Positions 52,597 to 62,574 are shown, numbered from the stretch's first letter. The stretch: 64,000 bases of DNA from CBFDBF01 sp050304615 (GCA_050304615.1 JBNLDW010000011.1:248001-312000), one strand, 5' to 3'. Notes: a model not told the origin generated them from the sequence alone. Program-made: numbers and translations.

Positions 52597-53931
52597 GTGA
52601 TCGACAATGCGATACAGCCCGAGTTGCTGGGGATATTGGAAAGCTTTTCTGATCCTACCGCCATACTCTCCCCAGACTACCGGGTGCTGGCTGGCAACAG
52701 CCACTATGTGCGTGAATTTGGCGAACGTCTAAAGTCGGCCAAGAATATCCACTGCTATGAAATCTCTCATCACTACAGCGCCCCCTGCGATCAGGCAGGT
52801 GAGGACTGCCCAGTGCGTCTGGCCCGCGATTCCGGGCAAGCGGCGCGTATGCTACACCTGCATCACACCCCGCAGGGCGAGGAGCATGTAGATGTAGAGA
52901 TTTATCCGTTGTTCGATGAGCAGGGAGAGATCCGCTACTATATGGAGATATTGCGTTATAGTCGTTTGGCCAAACTAGATACCAGTGCTGGTCCCCTACT
53001 CGGGCGTTCAACCGCCTTCAATAAGGTCCTGGAGCTGGTTGAGCGGGTTGCGCCAAGCGATGCGAGCGTCATGCTTCTTGGTGAGTCTGGAACCGGCAAG
53101 GAGGTGATTGCTACTGCCATTCACGAGTCGAGTTTGCGTGCTGGTGGTCCCTTTGTCCCGGTGGAGTGCTCTGGTCTGACCGAAACCTTGTTCGAGAGTG
53201 AACTGTTCGGTCACGAGAAGGGCGCCTTCACCGGCGCGGTAAGCAGCAAGGTGGGTTTAGTGGAGGTGGCTCGCGGCGGCACCTTGTTCCTGGATGAGAT
53301 CGGGGATGTGCCTCTCACGCTCCAGGTCAAGCTGCTGCGACTGTTAGAGACAGGTACCTATCGCCGAGTTGGCGGCATAGATGCACAGAAGGCAGAATTT
53401 CGCCTGATCTGCGCTACCCATCGCGATCTCAGACAGATGGTAGACAGCGGTGAGTTTCGCCAGGATCTATACTACCGTATTAACACCTTTCCGATTGAGA
53501 TGCCGCCGCTACGTAAACGCCTCGAAGATCTGCAGCTACTAGTCGATAATCTTCTATGCCGCTTTGCCCCTGGACGCGATATCAAACTATCGCGTGAGGC
53601 GATGAGCTGTCTGCGAAACTACTCATTCCCTGGCAACATTCGCGAACTGCGCAACTTGATTGAACGCGCCCTGCTTTTAGCCGATGGTAACCTGATTCTA
53701 TCAGAGCATCTGCCGCCGGAGTGTCAAACCAGTGCAAGTGGCCAGACTGTGCCCACTCCGTACCCGGAAGGGTTGGTCAGCCTGGAACTGGCCGAAGCCA
53801 GATACCTGCGTTGGGCTGCCACCCGCTTCCAGGGCGAAAAGAAGAAACTGGCAGATAGGCTGGGGGTGAGCGAGCGTACCCTCTATCGTAAGCTCAGTGA
53901 GCTGGGGCTGACGTCGTCGCCTAACGCATAG
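52597..53931 (+). CDS. Sigma-54-dependent transcriptional activator with PAS-like sensor
   Basis: The 444-residue bacterial enhancer-binding protein starts with GTG. An N-terminal PAS-like domain (about 5-125) contains C48 and the HH...PCDQAGEDCPV cysteine/histidine cluster near 53-70, which suggests metal or redox sensing. The AAA+ domain follows with Walker A GESGTGKE, the sigma-54 contact loop GAFTGA and Walker B GGTLFLDEIGDV. A C-terminal Fis-type helix-turn-helix ends the protein (LADRLGVSERTLYRKLSELG). The divergent orientation to the cyd operon and its sigma-54 promoter suggests that this is its activator. Confidence 0.9.
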   Translation: MIDNAIQPELLGILESFSDPTAILSPDYRVLAGNSHYVREFGERLKSAKNIHCYEISHHYSAPCDQAGEDCPVRLARDSGQAARMLHLHHTPQGEEHVDVEIYPLFDEQGEIRYYMEILRYSRLAKLDTSAGPLLGRSTAFNKVLELVERVAPSDASVMLLGESGTGKEVIATAIHESSLRAGGPFVPVECSGLTETLFESELFGHEKGAFTGAVSSKVGLVEVARGGTLFLDEIGDVPLTLQVKLLRLLETGTYRRVGGIDAQKAEFRLICATHRDLRQMVDSGEFRQDLYYRINTFPIEMPPLRKRLEDLQLLVDNLLCRFAPGRDIKLSREAMSCLRNYSFPGNIRELRNLIERALLLADGNLILSEHLPPECQTSASGQTVPTPYPEGLVSLELAEARYLRWAATRFQGEKKKLADRLGVSERTLYRKLSELGLTSSPNA

Positions 53932-53959
53932 GGCGTTGAGAGCAGACATTTCGCATGCG

Positions 53960-55927
53960 CTAACCACACATATGCTGATCGGTGAGCCAGTAAAAGTGAA
54001 ACGGCGGGATAATCAACTGATCATTGAATATCTCTGGGCTGTCTCCGGAGCAGAGGTCTCGTAGTAGGCGATGTTGTAAGAAGGCCGTGCTGCTTAGCTC
54101 ATTCAGATCAAGGTACTGGGGTTCAGCGTCGAAATTGGCGACTACTAGAACCCCGCCTGAGGTTCTCGTGAGATTAAAGCGTGAGAATACAAACAGGTGG
54201 GGGTTTTCGACATCTAGCAGTTCTCGGTTGTTAAAGTCAGAAAATGCAGAGATCTCTTTGCGTAACGCAATCATCTTGCGTAAACCTTCAAATATTCGAT
54301 TTTCCACACTGCCTGTTTGCCTTCTCAGCTCGGCCTTCTGCCAATCGAAGTTTGGGCGGTGTGCCCAACGATTGTCATTGGCCTTGTTTTCATCATCAAG
54401 GTATGTGCAGTCGTTAAGGGTGCCTATTTCATCACCATAATAGAGTAGTGGGATGCCGCCAAAGGAGAGGATAATGCTGTGTAGAAGCAAGATGTGCTTG
54501 ATGGCCTTGTCTATTTTTGCAGTATCATTGGCTATTAGCGCACTCTCCAGGCCAACCAATGAGGCTAATGAGCCGGCAATCCTGGCATCACCGGTTTTAG
54601 GGTTGACGCCAAAGGGGAGTCCTTTGGCGTCATAGTCTGCGTAGTTGCCGGTAAAATAGTCAATAAGGAAGCGTCGGTGTGCCTGAGGCTCATATCCGAT
54701 GGCGCGAATATCGTTATCGTCGAATCCCAAACCGATATCATCATGGCCGCGGATATAATTCAGCCATGTGGCTCGCTCCAGTTTGTCCGGTAGGCTCTTC
54801 AGGCCCTGGTAGAGTAGTTTGGCATTTCGGGTAGCTACCGCATCCCACAGCAGTGCCATAAGGGTGGCGTTGTAGGCGATCTCACACTCCTTGGCATTGA
54901 TGGCGTCCTCACCGAAATACTTGATAATCTCCACCGGTGCTACGATAGCTTCAGCAATAAAAAGTACGCCTGGAGCCGTAACCTGGCAGCAATCTTTCAT
55001 TAACTGCAGAATAAGATGGGCTTCACGCTCATTTTGGCAGGTACTACCAATCTTTTTCCACAGAAAGGCCACCGCATCCAGGCGTATAATGTCGGCTCCC
55101 TGATTGGCCCAGAAGAGGATGATGTCCAACATTTCAATAAAAACCGCAGGACAGCCGTAGTTGAGATCCCACTGATAATCGTGGAACACAGTCATCACCC
55201 ACTTTCCCATCTCCTCATCCCAAGTAAAGTTTCCCGGGGCGGTTTCAGGAAATATCTCGGGCATGGTCTCTTCAAACATGTCCGGAACATCGCGATTGGG
55301 AAAGATATAATAGTAGTCCCGATATTTCTTGTTCCCCTGACGCGCCTTTTGCGCCCATTCGTGTTCATTGGAGGTGTGGTTTAAAACCACATCAAGGGTT
55401 AGCAGAATGTCTCTCTTTCTGAGCTCTGCGGCCAGTGATCTTATGTCCTCTATGGTGCCCAGGCGTTCGTCGATCTCGCGAAAATTGCTAACCGCATAAC
55501 CGCCATCGCTATATCCTGGGGGGCATTTCATAAGTGGCATAATATGAATCATATTGATGCCTAGTTCCTGAAAATAGCTAACCCGAGACTGAAGATCTGG
55601 CAGGTCTTCTGCAAATGCATCTCCATATAAAGCCATGCCAACCCATTCCTGGCTCAGAAACCAGTTGTGATCGTGTTCTCTGGTGATATCCTTTTCCTTT
55701 AGATAATCCGGCCGTTGTATGTACTGCCTGGCCATGGTTTCCACCAGTCGCAGTGCCTGCTCCTTGAAATCATCACGTTCACCGTAGAGATGCTCGAACA
55801 GGGAGTAGATGGTGTAGAAATTTGCCCCTAAACGGGTATAAAAATGGCGCAAATCCTGTTTATGAATCTCTGGTTTGAGTTCGACCAGCAGCTCATTAAG
55901 TAAAGAGTGTGAAACTTGTTCGTACAT
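53960..55927 (-). CDS. ams: Amylosucrase-like GH13 enzyme
   Basis: The 655-residue GH13 protein should split sucrose, either making alpha-glucan (amylosucrase) or hydrolysing it. The catalytic set is intact: nucleophile Asp in ADIIRLDAVAF near residue 290, acid/base Glu in VLFIAEAIVAP near 340 and the third Asp in RGHDDIG near 395. QEWVGMALYGDAFAEDL and VLNHTSNEHEWAQKA are typical of GH13_4. The start ATG at 55927 overlaps the fruK stop (TAATG); the open frame upstream is not coding-like. It completes the sps-spp-fruK-ams cluster known from halophilic methanotrophs. Confidence 0.88.
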   Translation of the reverse strand: MYEQVSHSLLNELLVELKPEIHKQDLRHFYTRLGANFYTIYSLFEHLYGERDDFKEQALRLVETMARQYIQRPDYLKEKDITREHDHNWFLSQEWVGMALYGDAFAEDLPDLQSRVSYFQELGINMIHIMPLMKCPPGYSDGGYAVSNFREIDERLGTIEDIRSLAAELRKRDILLTLDVVLNHTSNEHEWAQKARQGNKKYRDYYYIFPNRDVPDMFEETMPEIFPETAPGNFTWDEEMGKWVMTVFHDYQWDLNYGCPAVFIEMLDIILFWANQGADIIRLDAVAFLWKKIGSTCQNEREAHLILQLMKDCCQVTAPGVLFIAEAIVAPVEIIKYFGEDAINAKECEIAYNATLMALLWDAVATRNAKLLYQGLKSLPDKLERATWLNYIRGHDDIGLGFDDNDIRAIGYEPQAHRRFLIDYFTGNYADYDAKGLPFGVNPKTGDARIAGSLASLVGLESALIANDTAKIDKAIKHILLLHSIILSFGGIPLLYYGDEIGTLNDCTYLDDENKANDNRWAHRPNFDWQKAELRRQTGSVENRIFEGLRKMIALRKEISAFSDFNNRELLDVENPHLFVFSRFNLTRTSGGVLVVANFDAEPQYLDLNELSSTAFLQHRLLRDLCSGDSPEIFNDQLIIPPFHFYWLTDQHMCG

Positions 55928-56823
55928 TATTCCGCCAACCCCCAAGCATCTATAAACGGTTGATAAAATCCCATGTTGTTTATTGTAGCGCCGCGGATGC
56001 CAACAATGGTACTGGCAAAGTGATGCGCCCTTTCCAGGGTGAGCGGCAGAAGCCATTCCCGTGCTTGGCCAAGTAGCAGGACGCTACTGAAGGCATCGCC
56101 AGCACCGACTGTATCGATTACGGTGTCCGTTTTATGGGGCTGGCTAACAAAAAGCTTACCGTTAGAGGCTGCAGCTATGGCTCCAGCACTGCCCCTAGTT
56201 ATTATCCATTGCTTTACAGCATATCGCCCGCAGAGACTTTCAATCCGGCTCTCTGTGTTATCCTGATCAGGCTCAATTTGGGCAAGCTCATGTTCGTTAA
56301 GTTTCACCCATTTGGCATGATTCAATACTTGTTGGATGCAATCTTGGTCCCACCAGGGGGGGCGCAGATTTAGATCCACAAAGGCAGGTACCGAATAAGT
56401 TTGTTTGATCTGTTCCAGTGCTCGCCTAGATACGTCGTTACGCAGTGCAAGGGTTCCATGGTATAGCATTCCTCCCGTGTCGAGAGGCGGCAAAGAGTCA
56501 AGATCTATGAAATCATAGGCCCTGTTCTCGGTGATCTCATACTGTGGCTCTCCATTCTTTATGGTTACCTCCACTACTCCCGTAGGATGGGATAAATCTA
56601 GGCCCAACCCAGATATATCCATGCCCCAGGCCTGCATCGCAGATTTTACCTGCCTTCCCAAGGGGTCATCCCCTATCTGCGATATGAGTATTGGCGACAG
56701 GCCAAATGCCTGCAGATGCCATGCAACATTGAACGGCGCACCGCCTAGTACAACACTACCATCGGCAAAATGATCAAATAAGACCTCACCAAACACCAAT
56801 GGCCGAGATTTTCTATTATCCAT
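55927..56823 (-). CDS. Fructokinase, PfkB (ribokinase) family
   Basis: The 298-residue sugar kinase should phosphorylate fructose released by sucrose cleavage. The PfkB signatures are GGAPFNVAWHLQAFG near residue 32 and the ATP site VIDTVGAGDAFSSVLLLG near 240, which includes the catalytic Asp. It lies between the sucrose-phosphate phosphatase (2-base gap) and amylosucrase genes. The context supports fructose as substrate; another ketose is possible. Confidence 0.88.
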   Translation of the reverse strand: MDNRKSRPLVFGEVLFDHFADGSVVLGGAPFNVAWHLQAFGLSPILISQIGDDPLGRQVKSAMQAWGMDISGLGLDLSHPTGVVEVTIKNGEPQYEITENRAYDFIDLDSLPPLDTGGMLYHGTLALRNDVSRRALEQIKQTYSVPAFVDLNLRPPWWDQDCIQQVLNHAKWVKLNEHELAQIEPDQDNTESRIESLCGRYAVKQWIITRGSAGAIAAASNGKLFVSQPHKTDTVIDTVGAGDAFSSVLLLGQAREWLLPLTLERAHHFASTIVGIRGATINNMGFYQPFIDAWGLAE

Positions 56824-56825
56824 AC

Positions 56826-57668
56826 CTATTGCCCGATACTGGATTCTAATTGCGGAAAATAATGCACTACACCTTCGAGTATGCCAGCGCTATAGTTGCC
56901 GTTCATGCCAAGCAGGCCACCTTTAGCCAAATACAAGGCATCGGCACAACCGGATTCTATGGCCTGTTGTTTAGCCATGCATCGAACCTCCTCGCTGGCA
57001 TTTGCAACCAGTACCGCCCGTATGGGGCTGGCAAGTACAGCCAGATCATTACCGCTATCACCGGCAAACAGTGTGTTGCTCAGATTAAAGCCGTACTCTG
57101 TCATCAGAAATTCAATTGCATGGCGCTTAGTGGCGCAAGCTGGCAAAACATCCAATAATCCGACGCCTGATGGTTCGTCAATACTAAATACAATGGATGC
57201 TTTAACATTGGCTTGTTCCAAACGTGATTGCATTGTAACAATCAGTGCTTCATGGCTCATATTGCCGGGCAAATAATAGCTAAGCTTGTATCTACCCTGT
57301 TTGCCATCCTCCTGTAATTTCAGTGGAGATAACCCATGAAACAAATTCCGCAGATCTTGATGGCTTTTCCCAGCCCAGTCAGCAGCGATCTCTGTTTCCC
57401 ACCTGTCCCAATGATGCCAGCCTTCATCAGTCAACTTATAGATGGTGGAGCCTACATCAGCGATTACAAATTGTGGCTGCGGTAGTTGGTAAAGCAGTAT
57501 CGCCTCTTCAACCAGTGCACGGTGACGTCCGGTCACATAGGCCAAGGTCACGCTAGGCAGTGACGTTAGGCGCGCAAAACTCATGCGCGCGTTTGATGAT
57601 TCTTGCTGCGGGCCGTTGGGCAGAAGGGTTCTGTCCAGATCAGTGCATAACAGTAACTGGCTAGTCAT
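56826..57668 (-). CDS. Sucrose-phosphate phosphatase-like HAD enzyme
   Basis: The 280-residue HAD IIB phosphatase should dephosphorylate sucrose-6-phosphate. The nucleophile motif is LLLCTDLDRTLLPNG, with motif III near FLMTEYGFNLS and motif IV FAGDSGNDLAVL. Mannosyl-3-phosphoglycerate phosphatase has the same fold, but the adjacent sucrose-phosphate synthase (5-base gap) supports the sucrose role. Confidence 0.88.
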   Translation of the reverse strand: MTSQLLLCTDLDRTLLPNGPQQESSNARMSFARLTSLPSVTLAYVTGRHRALVEEAILLYQLPQPQFVIADVGSTIYKLTDEGWHHWDRWETEIAADWAGKSHQDLRNLFHGLSPLKLQEDGKQGRYKLSYYLPGNMSHEALIVTMQSRLEQANVKASIVFSIDEPSGVGLLDVLPACATKRHAIEFLMTEYGFNLSNTLFAGDSGNDLAVLASPIRAVLVANASEEVRCMAKQQAIESGCADALYLAKGGLLGMNGNYSAGILEGVVHYFPQLESSIGQ

Positions 57669-57673
57669 AGTAG

Positions 57674-59818
57674 CTATGCCTTGCCGATATCAAAAAAATT
57701 GTAGTGTTCTATCGCTTCCAGAATACCCGCAGCAAATGGTTGCTCAGGAAAGAAAACCTGCTCTACATCGATAAGTGAAGAAAGCTCCTCGTGGTGCCGA
57801 TTTGCAACTACCACAGCCAAGGTATTGCCACGCATCGTGTCTTCATCACTGCCTGACCCGCCGGCGGCCAAGACATGCTCTAACGGAATATTCCACTGCT
57901 CGGCAAACCAGCGCAAGGCGTAGCCCTTGGATGCCCTGACTGGAACAATATCCAAATATTGCCCAAAGGCGAGAAATACATTAACGCTTAGTTCATGTTT
58001 ATGCAGCAGGCTGTTAATCGCTTCCAGTGGTGGAGCCTCTGCAGCATCATAATAGTAGCTGATCTTGAACGAACCCTGTTCGCGTATAGGTTGTAGTTTG
58101 AGCCCTGGTAGTTCACTCAAAATACGCCGCACTGATCTGGGTTTCCAAAGATAGTCGATGTGCTCAGTCCAAGCCGTATCCTTGTCCAGATTAGGCGAAT
58201 AGTGAATCTCAGTGCCGAGACCGCTGATTAGAATGTCAGGCTGGGGTATACGGTAATGCCTAAGGGTTCGCATGGCTGAGTTGAAGCTACGGCCGGTCGC
58301 AATGGCAAAAACAGCTTGTTTACGATGGTCTTGAATGACCTTAATTAATTGCTCGAGAGAGGCGGGATCACCCAGAAGGTTTTGATCAAGATCAGTGATG
58401 ATGGCCTGGTTACGATACAGCATAGGGCGACGACTGAGCGGCATTCTCGGCGAAGGGGTTGTCCGCTCTATAAGCGGGCGTAACACACCAAGATATTTTT
58501 CTACGTGTGCTTGCCATGAGTAGTGCCGACGTACCCCCTCGATACCACTGGCTGCCAATTTTTTCCAGCCCTTACGGTCCTGCTGCACTTGCAGCAGGGC
58601 ATTGGCAATTGCTTCTGTATCTAGAGGGTCAATAAGCAGACCATTTTGGCAATTTTCTATGATATCTCTAGGGCCGCCATCTTCAGTAGACACTATAGGC
58701 AGTCCGCTAGCGGCCGCCTCGATCAGGGTTAAGCCAAACGGCTCAATCAGGGCAGGATTTACAAAAACGCCACCGCTGAGAGCTGCCAGGCGGTAAAATA
58801 TGGGGACATCATTCGGCTGGTGCTGTTTCGGGGCGGCAACTTTGCCGTATAGGTCATATTGATCAATGGTTAGAAGGATATCTGTCAGAACCTCTTGGGC
58901 ACCGCTTTCCAGATTACGTATATCATCCCTGTTGCCTGCAATAATGGCCAAGTTGGCCGCCTTCTGTAACGCCTTAGATTCACCAAACGCCTGTATCAAT
59001 GTAGAAATGTTTTTTCTTTCATCAGGTCGTGACAACGCCAGTATTATTGGTTTTTCCGGTTTTTGCAAAAAGCGGCACAGCTCTTTATATACTGCACTTT
59101 TGTGTTCATTTCCGACAGGGGGGTGAAATCTGTCAAGATCGGTGCCCGGTGGCACCACCCGCATCTGCTCAGGTTGATAGTGATCATACAATTCATATTG
59201 CTTTTCAATCTCCTGACGGGTGCTGGTGATGATCAGCTCGGCTGTAGCTAGCGTGTCCTCTTCTGCTTCAATTCGACGAGACAGATTGTAACGCTGCTCT
59301 ATCTCATCTCCCTTCAGCCCAGTTGCCAGCAAGTGCTGCCGCTTGGATCGGCCAAGGGAATGACCGGTATGCACTAAGGGCACACCCAGGTGATGTGCCA
59401 ACCTTATGCCAACATATCCTGCATCAGCATAATGGCTATGAATAATGTCCGGTCTTTTCTTGCTGCTACTGTTGATATGAGCTAAAGCGTGATCAGAAAA
59501 ATTATCCAGTGAATCCCACAGCTCCTCCTTCGCAATATATCCTGGCTCTCCGCATGGGATGCGGATGATACTTGCCTGGCTAGAGAGTTTCTCCACCGGC
59601 TGGGCATAGTCTTCACTGAATTGAGGATCGGATATTAAGCGAGTCATGAGTTCTACCCGCCCCACGTCCGGGTGCTCTCCTAACGCTCGTGCCAGCTCTA
59701 CAACGTACTTCGTCTGTCCCCCAGTATCTGCATTTCGTCCCAACTCAAGATCTTCTCCACGGATCAGACCATGGACACTAATCAATACTATATAAAGCTT
59801 TTCAGCTCTTACATTCAT
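57674..59818 (-). CDS. sps: Sucrose-phosphate synthase
   Basis: The 714-residue protein forms sucrose-6-phosphate from UDP-glucose and fructose-6-phosphate. The GT-B glycosyltransferase (about 1-450) begins with GLIRGEDLELGRNADTGGQTKYVVELAR and contains the EX7E motif in EPFGLTLIEAA near 365. A C-terminal HAD domain (about 480-700), typical of bacterial sucrose synthases, has ITDLDQNLLG and AAGGSGSDEDTMRG. It is the first gene of the cluster. Confidence 0.93.
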   Translation of the reverse strand: MNVRAEKLYIVLISVHGLIRGEDLELGRNADTGGQTKYVVELARALGEHPDVGRVELMTRLISDPQFSEDYAQPVEKLSSQASIIRIPCGEPGYIAKEELWDSLDNFSDHALAHINSSSKKRPDIIHSHYADAGYVGIRLAHHLGVPLVHTGHSLGRSKRQHLLATGLKGDEIEQRYNLSRRIEAEEDTLATAELIITSTRQEIEKQYELYDHYQPEQMRVVPPGTDLDRFHPPVGNEHKSAVYKELCRFLQKPEKPIILALSRPDERKNISTLIQAFGESKALQKAANLAIIAGNRDDIRNLESGAQEVLTDILLTIDQYDLYGKVAAPKQHQPNDVPIFYRLAALSGGVFVNPALIEPFGLTLIEAAASGLPIVSTEDGGPRDIIENCQNGLLIDPLDTEAIANALLQVQQDRKGWKKLAASGIEGVRRHYSWQAHVEKYLGVLRPLIERTTPSPRMPLSRRPMLYRNQAIITDLDQNLLGDPASLEQLIKVIQDHRKQAVFAIATGRSFNSAMRTLRHYRIPQPDILISGLGTEIHYSPNLDKDTAWTEHIDYLWKPRSVRRILSELPGLKLQPIREQGSFKISYYYDAAEAPPLEAINSLLHKHELSVNVFLAFGQYLDIVPVRASKGYALRWFAEQWNIPLEHVLAAGGSGSDEDTMRGNTLAVVVANRHHEELSSLIDVEQVFFPEQPFAAGILEAIEHYNFFDIGKA

Positions 59819-59925
59819 CCCTGCCCCCGCTTATAACCACTTATACCTATTCTAACAAACAAGTTGATTATAGTTCAGATAGACTGATGTCGTGGCGAGG
59901 GTATGTAATAGGCGTGTCTCAGCGC

Positions 59926-62574
59926 TTATGTATGTTTAGTATCAGGAGGCAATGCGGTAGAAGTATCCATACCTGCAGTCTTGTCGGCATGGATATCTGC
60001 ACGGGTTTGATAGGACAAGGATTTAGGAAAGGCGCTAATTACCGACAGACAAAATGCTGAGAAATAAGGTAGTGATTGCACTAGTAACACCGTGACCCAC
60101 AAAATCATATCCCATGTATCAACAGGCAGTGTGATGTAAATGGCAATAGCAGCAAACCATAGTGCCAGCATGATCAATACCTCTTCTGATGCAGCAGCTA
60201 TTGCCTGAATCAAAGCGGCAGATTTCTCCTGCTTAGGCGTGCGAACAAAAGGCCGGCCGTCGGTGAATACACCCAACCACATCGCCTTGGCTATAGTATG
60301 CGATAATGCTAAACCGGCTAATGCTGCTGCAATGGTCTCTCGTATTGAGCCGACAATTTGGACTCCATGATAGAGGTAGGCAACTTTTGCAATCTTAAAG
60401 GCAAACAGTGATAGCGGTAAAATTGAAAAGACCGCCAATGGTGGATCGACTGTATCTGGCATTGTTATGAGCGCCAACGACCACGTAATAGCGGCAAAGT
60501 TAAAGATTAGATTTATGCCGTCCGCAATCCACGGTAACCATCCTGCGATAAAATGGTAACGTTGGCCGGTCGTCAATTTGCTTTTAGCCAGGCCTAATAA
60601 CTCCCGTGAATGATGCCGCAAGATTTGCATCGCTCCATAAGTCCAGCGGAAACGTTGATTTTTATAATCGATGAAACTATTTGGCATCAGCCCTTTACCA
60701 TAACTTCTTGCGGTATATACGGCCTGGTAGCCGGCTGCAAAAACCATAAATCCTAGTTGAGCGTCTTCAGTAATAGTATGTTCACCCCAGCCGCCTACTT
60801 CCTCAAGGCAAGTGCGTCTGACCATGGTCATAGTGCCATGCTGAATGATCGCGTTACGCTCGTTACGGGTTATCATGCCGATATGGAAAAAACCGCGATA
60901 TTCAGCAAAACACATTGCCTTGAAAGCGTTATCATTCAAGTCGCGGTAATCCTGAGGTGCCTGCACAATGGCTATATACTCCTGGCTGAATTGTGGGACA
61001 AGGTCGCGCAACCAGGTTGGTTCAACGCAATAATCACTGTCAATAACCGCTATGATGGTTGCATCCGGTGAGGTTTGGGATAGCGCAAAGTTCAAGGCGC
61101 CCGCCTTAAATCCGGCTAGTGGCGACTGGTGAAAAAAACGAAATTTGCCACCCAGCTTTTTACAATACTGTTCAACTGGTTTCCAAACCGCTTCGTCCTT
61201 GGTGTTGTTGTCTATGACGATGACTTCATAATGCGGATAATTCAGGTTAGCTAACGAGTTTAGTGTGTCGATCAGCATATCCGGTGGTTCGTTATAGGCC
61301 GGCACGTGGATAGATACCATCGGCAATTGGTCTTCATCAACAGTTATAGGTATCAGTTTGCGTCGCCGGCCTCTCACCCAAAGTGTTTCTGCCCATTCGT
61401 GCGCCTCAATCAATAGAACCATAATCACGCCTAGCATGCCCAACATAAGAAAAATACCGACGATGACGGCGCTGATGGTCATATATTGGCGAGAATAATC
61501 GTAAGCGATCCAGACGACTACTGTGGTTAATAAATAGGCGATCATTGCCAGAAAGATACGCCCGCGACGATTCAGAGTTATTGAGTCTGTCAGCAATATG
61601 GTAAATATAATGGCGGCCAGCAAAACTGAAATTACAGCGAGTGTTTGCCATTGAGGCAACCCAACAATAGGCTTTACAAATTCAAACTTTGCGTTACGCT
61701 CGACATCATATACCCCCCAATATGCGCCGACCGAACCCTCGGTTTTACGTTTCCACGGCTGATCGAACGCCTCCATAACATAGTATATGTACTCTTCCTG
61801 TGCGGCCTTGTGTAGAAAACGGCGGAGAAATTTCGCCTCGTTTGACACACTGGCAACTGCCGATTGTTTTGTTCTCGCATTACTTGGCCATCCTACCTCG
61901 CCGATAATTATGGGCTTATCTGGATACATCTTCTTTAATAGATCTATTTTTTCGACTACAAAGTCGACCGCATTATCAACATCCTTCCCATTCCAATATG
62001 GCAACATATGCACGGCGATATAATCGACATATTGTGCAAGTTCAGGATGGTTTTCCCATACATCCAAAGTTTCAGCGGTGCCAACCGGCATGCCCAATTC
62101 GGCGCGAACATGATTCAAATGCTCGCCTAACTGTTCAACAGATAGGTTGCCTCGATGAATAACTTCATTGCCGACGATCACTCGCACCACATTGCCGCGA
62201 TGTTTATCTGCAATCTTGATTACGTCCTCAACAGCTATCTTGTTTTGTTCTAGTCGTGTATCTAACCACGCGCCCAATGCTACATTCAGTCCGTATTTTT
62301 TGGCCAATGCGGGCACATGAGCCATCGGTCCATCGACAGTGTAGGTACGTATTGAATAGGTTTTATCTGCCAACAAGGCAATGTCTTGCTCAATTTCCTC
62401 GACTGTAGGCACTATACCGACAGTTGGATCATGCTCAGCACGCATGGGGGAAAAAGAGAAGCCTTGTATCCTGTCAGGCCAGGCAGGTTCGATTTCAGGG
62501 CGATTCATGTACGCCAAAAGGCCATAGGTGACTGCGGCAACAGCGATAGCAATTATAATGTTAATACGAATCAT
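59926..62574 (-). CDS. Beta-1,3-glucan synthase of NdvB type: GH17 domain fused to GT2 glucosyltransferase
   Basis: The 882-residue membrane protein has an N-terminal helix, a GH17-like domain (about 40-310), several membrane helices, a cytosolic GT2 catalytic domain and a second membrane cluster. Both GH17 glutamates are present (VIVGNEVIHRG and IIGEVGWPS). The GT2 signatures are DSDYC, TEDAQLG and QRFRW, with the last near residue 640. NdvB-like proteins make cyclic or branched beta-1,3-glucans for osmotic adaptation. It is 107 bases from sps on the same strand, possibly one transcription unit upstream of it. Confidence 0.85.
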   Translation of the reverse strand: MIRINIIIAIAVAAVTYGLLAYMNRPEIEPAWPDRIQGFSFSPMRAEHDPTVGIVPTVEEIEQDIALLADKTYSIRTYTVDGPMAHVPALAKKYGLNVALGAWLDTRLEQNKIAVEDVIKIADKHRGNVVRVIVGNEVIHRGNLSVEQLGEHLNHVRAELGMPVGTAETLDVWENHPELAQYVDYIAVHMLPYWNGKDVDNAVDFVVEKIDLLKKMYPDKPIIIGEVGWPSNARTKQSAVASVSNEAKFLRRFLHKAAQEEYIYYVMEAFDQPWKRKTEGSVGAYWGVYDVERNAKFEFVKPIVGLPQWQTLAVISVLLAAIIFTILLTDSITLNRRGRIFLAMIAYLLTTVVVWIAYDYSRQYMTISAVIVGIFLMLGMLGVIMVLLIEAHEWAETLWVRGRRRKLIPITVDEDQLPMVSIHVPAYNEPPDMLIDTLNSLANLNYPHYEVIVIDNNTKDEAVWKPVEQYCKKLGGKFRFFHQSPLAGFKAGALNFALSQTSPDATIIAVIDSDYCVEPTWLRDLVPQFSQEYIAIVQAPQDYRDLNDNAFKAMCFAEYRGFFHIGMITRNERNAIIQHGTMTMVRRTCLEEVGGWGEHTITEDAQLGFMVFAAGYQAVYTARSYGKGLMPNSFIDYKNQRFRWTYGAMQILRHHSRELLGLAKSKLTTGQRYHFIAGWLPWIADGINLIFNFAAITWSLALITMPDTVDPPLAVFSILPLSLFAFKIAKVAYLYHGVQIVGSIRETIAAALAGLALSHTIAKAMWLGVFTDGRPFVRTPKQEKSAALIQAIAAASEEVLIMLALWFAAIAIYITLPVDTWDMILWVTVLLVQSLPYFSAFCLSVISAFPKSLSYQTRADIHADKTAGMDTSTALPPDTKHT

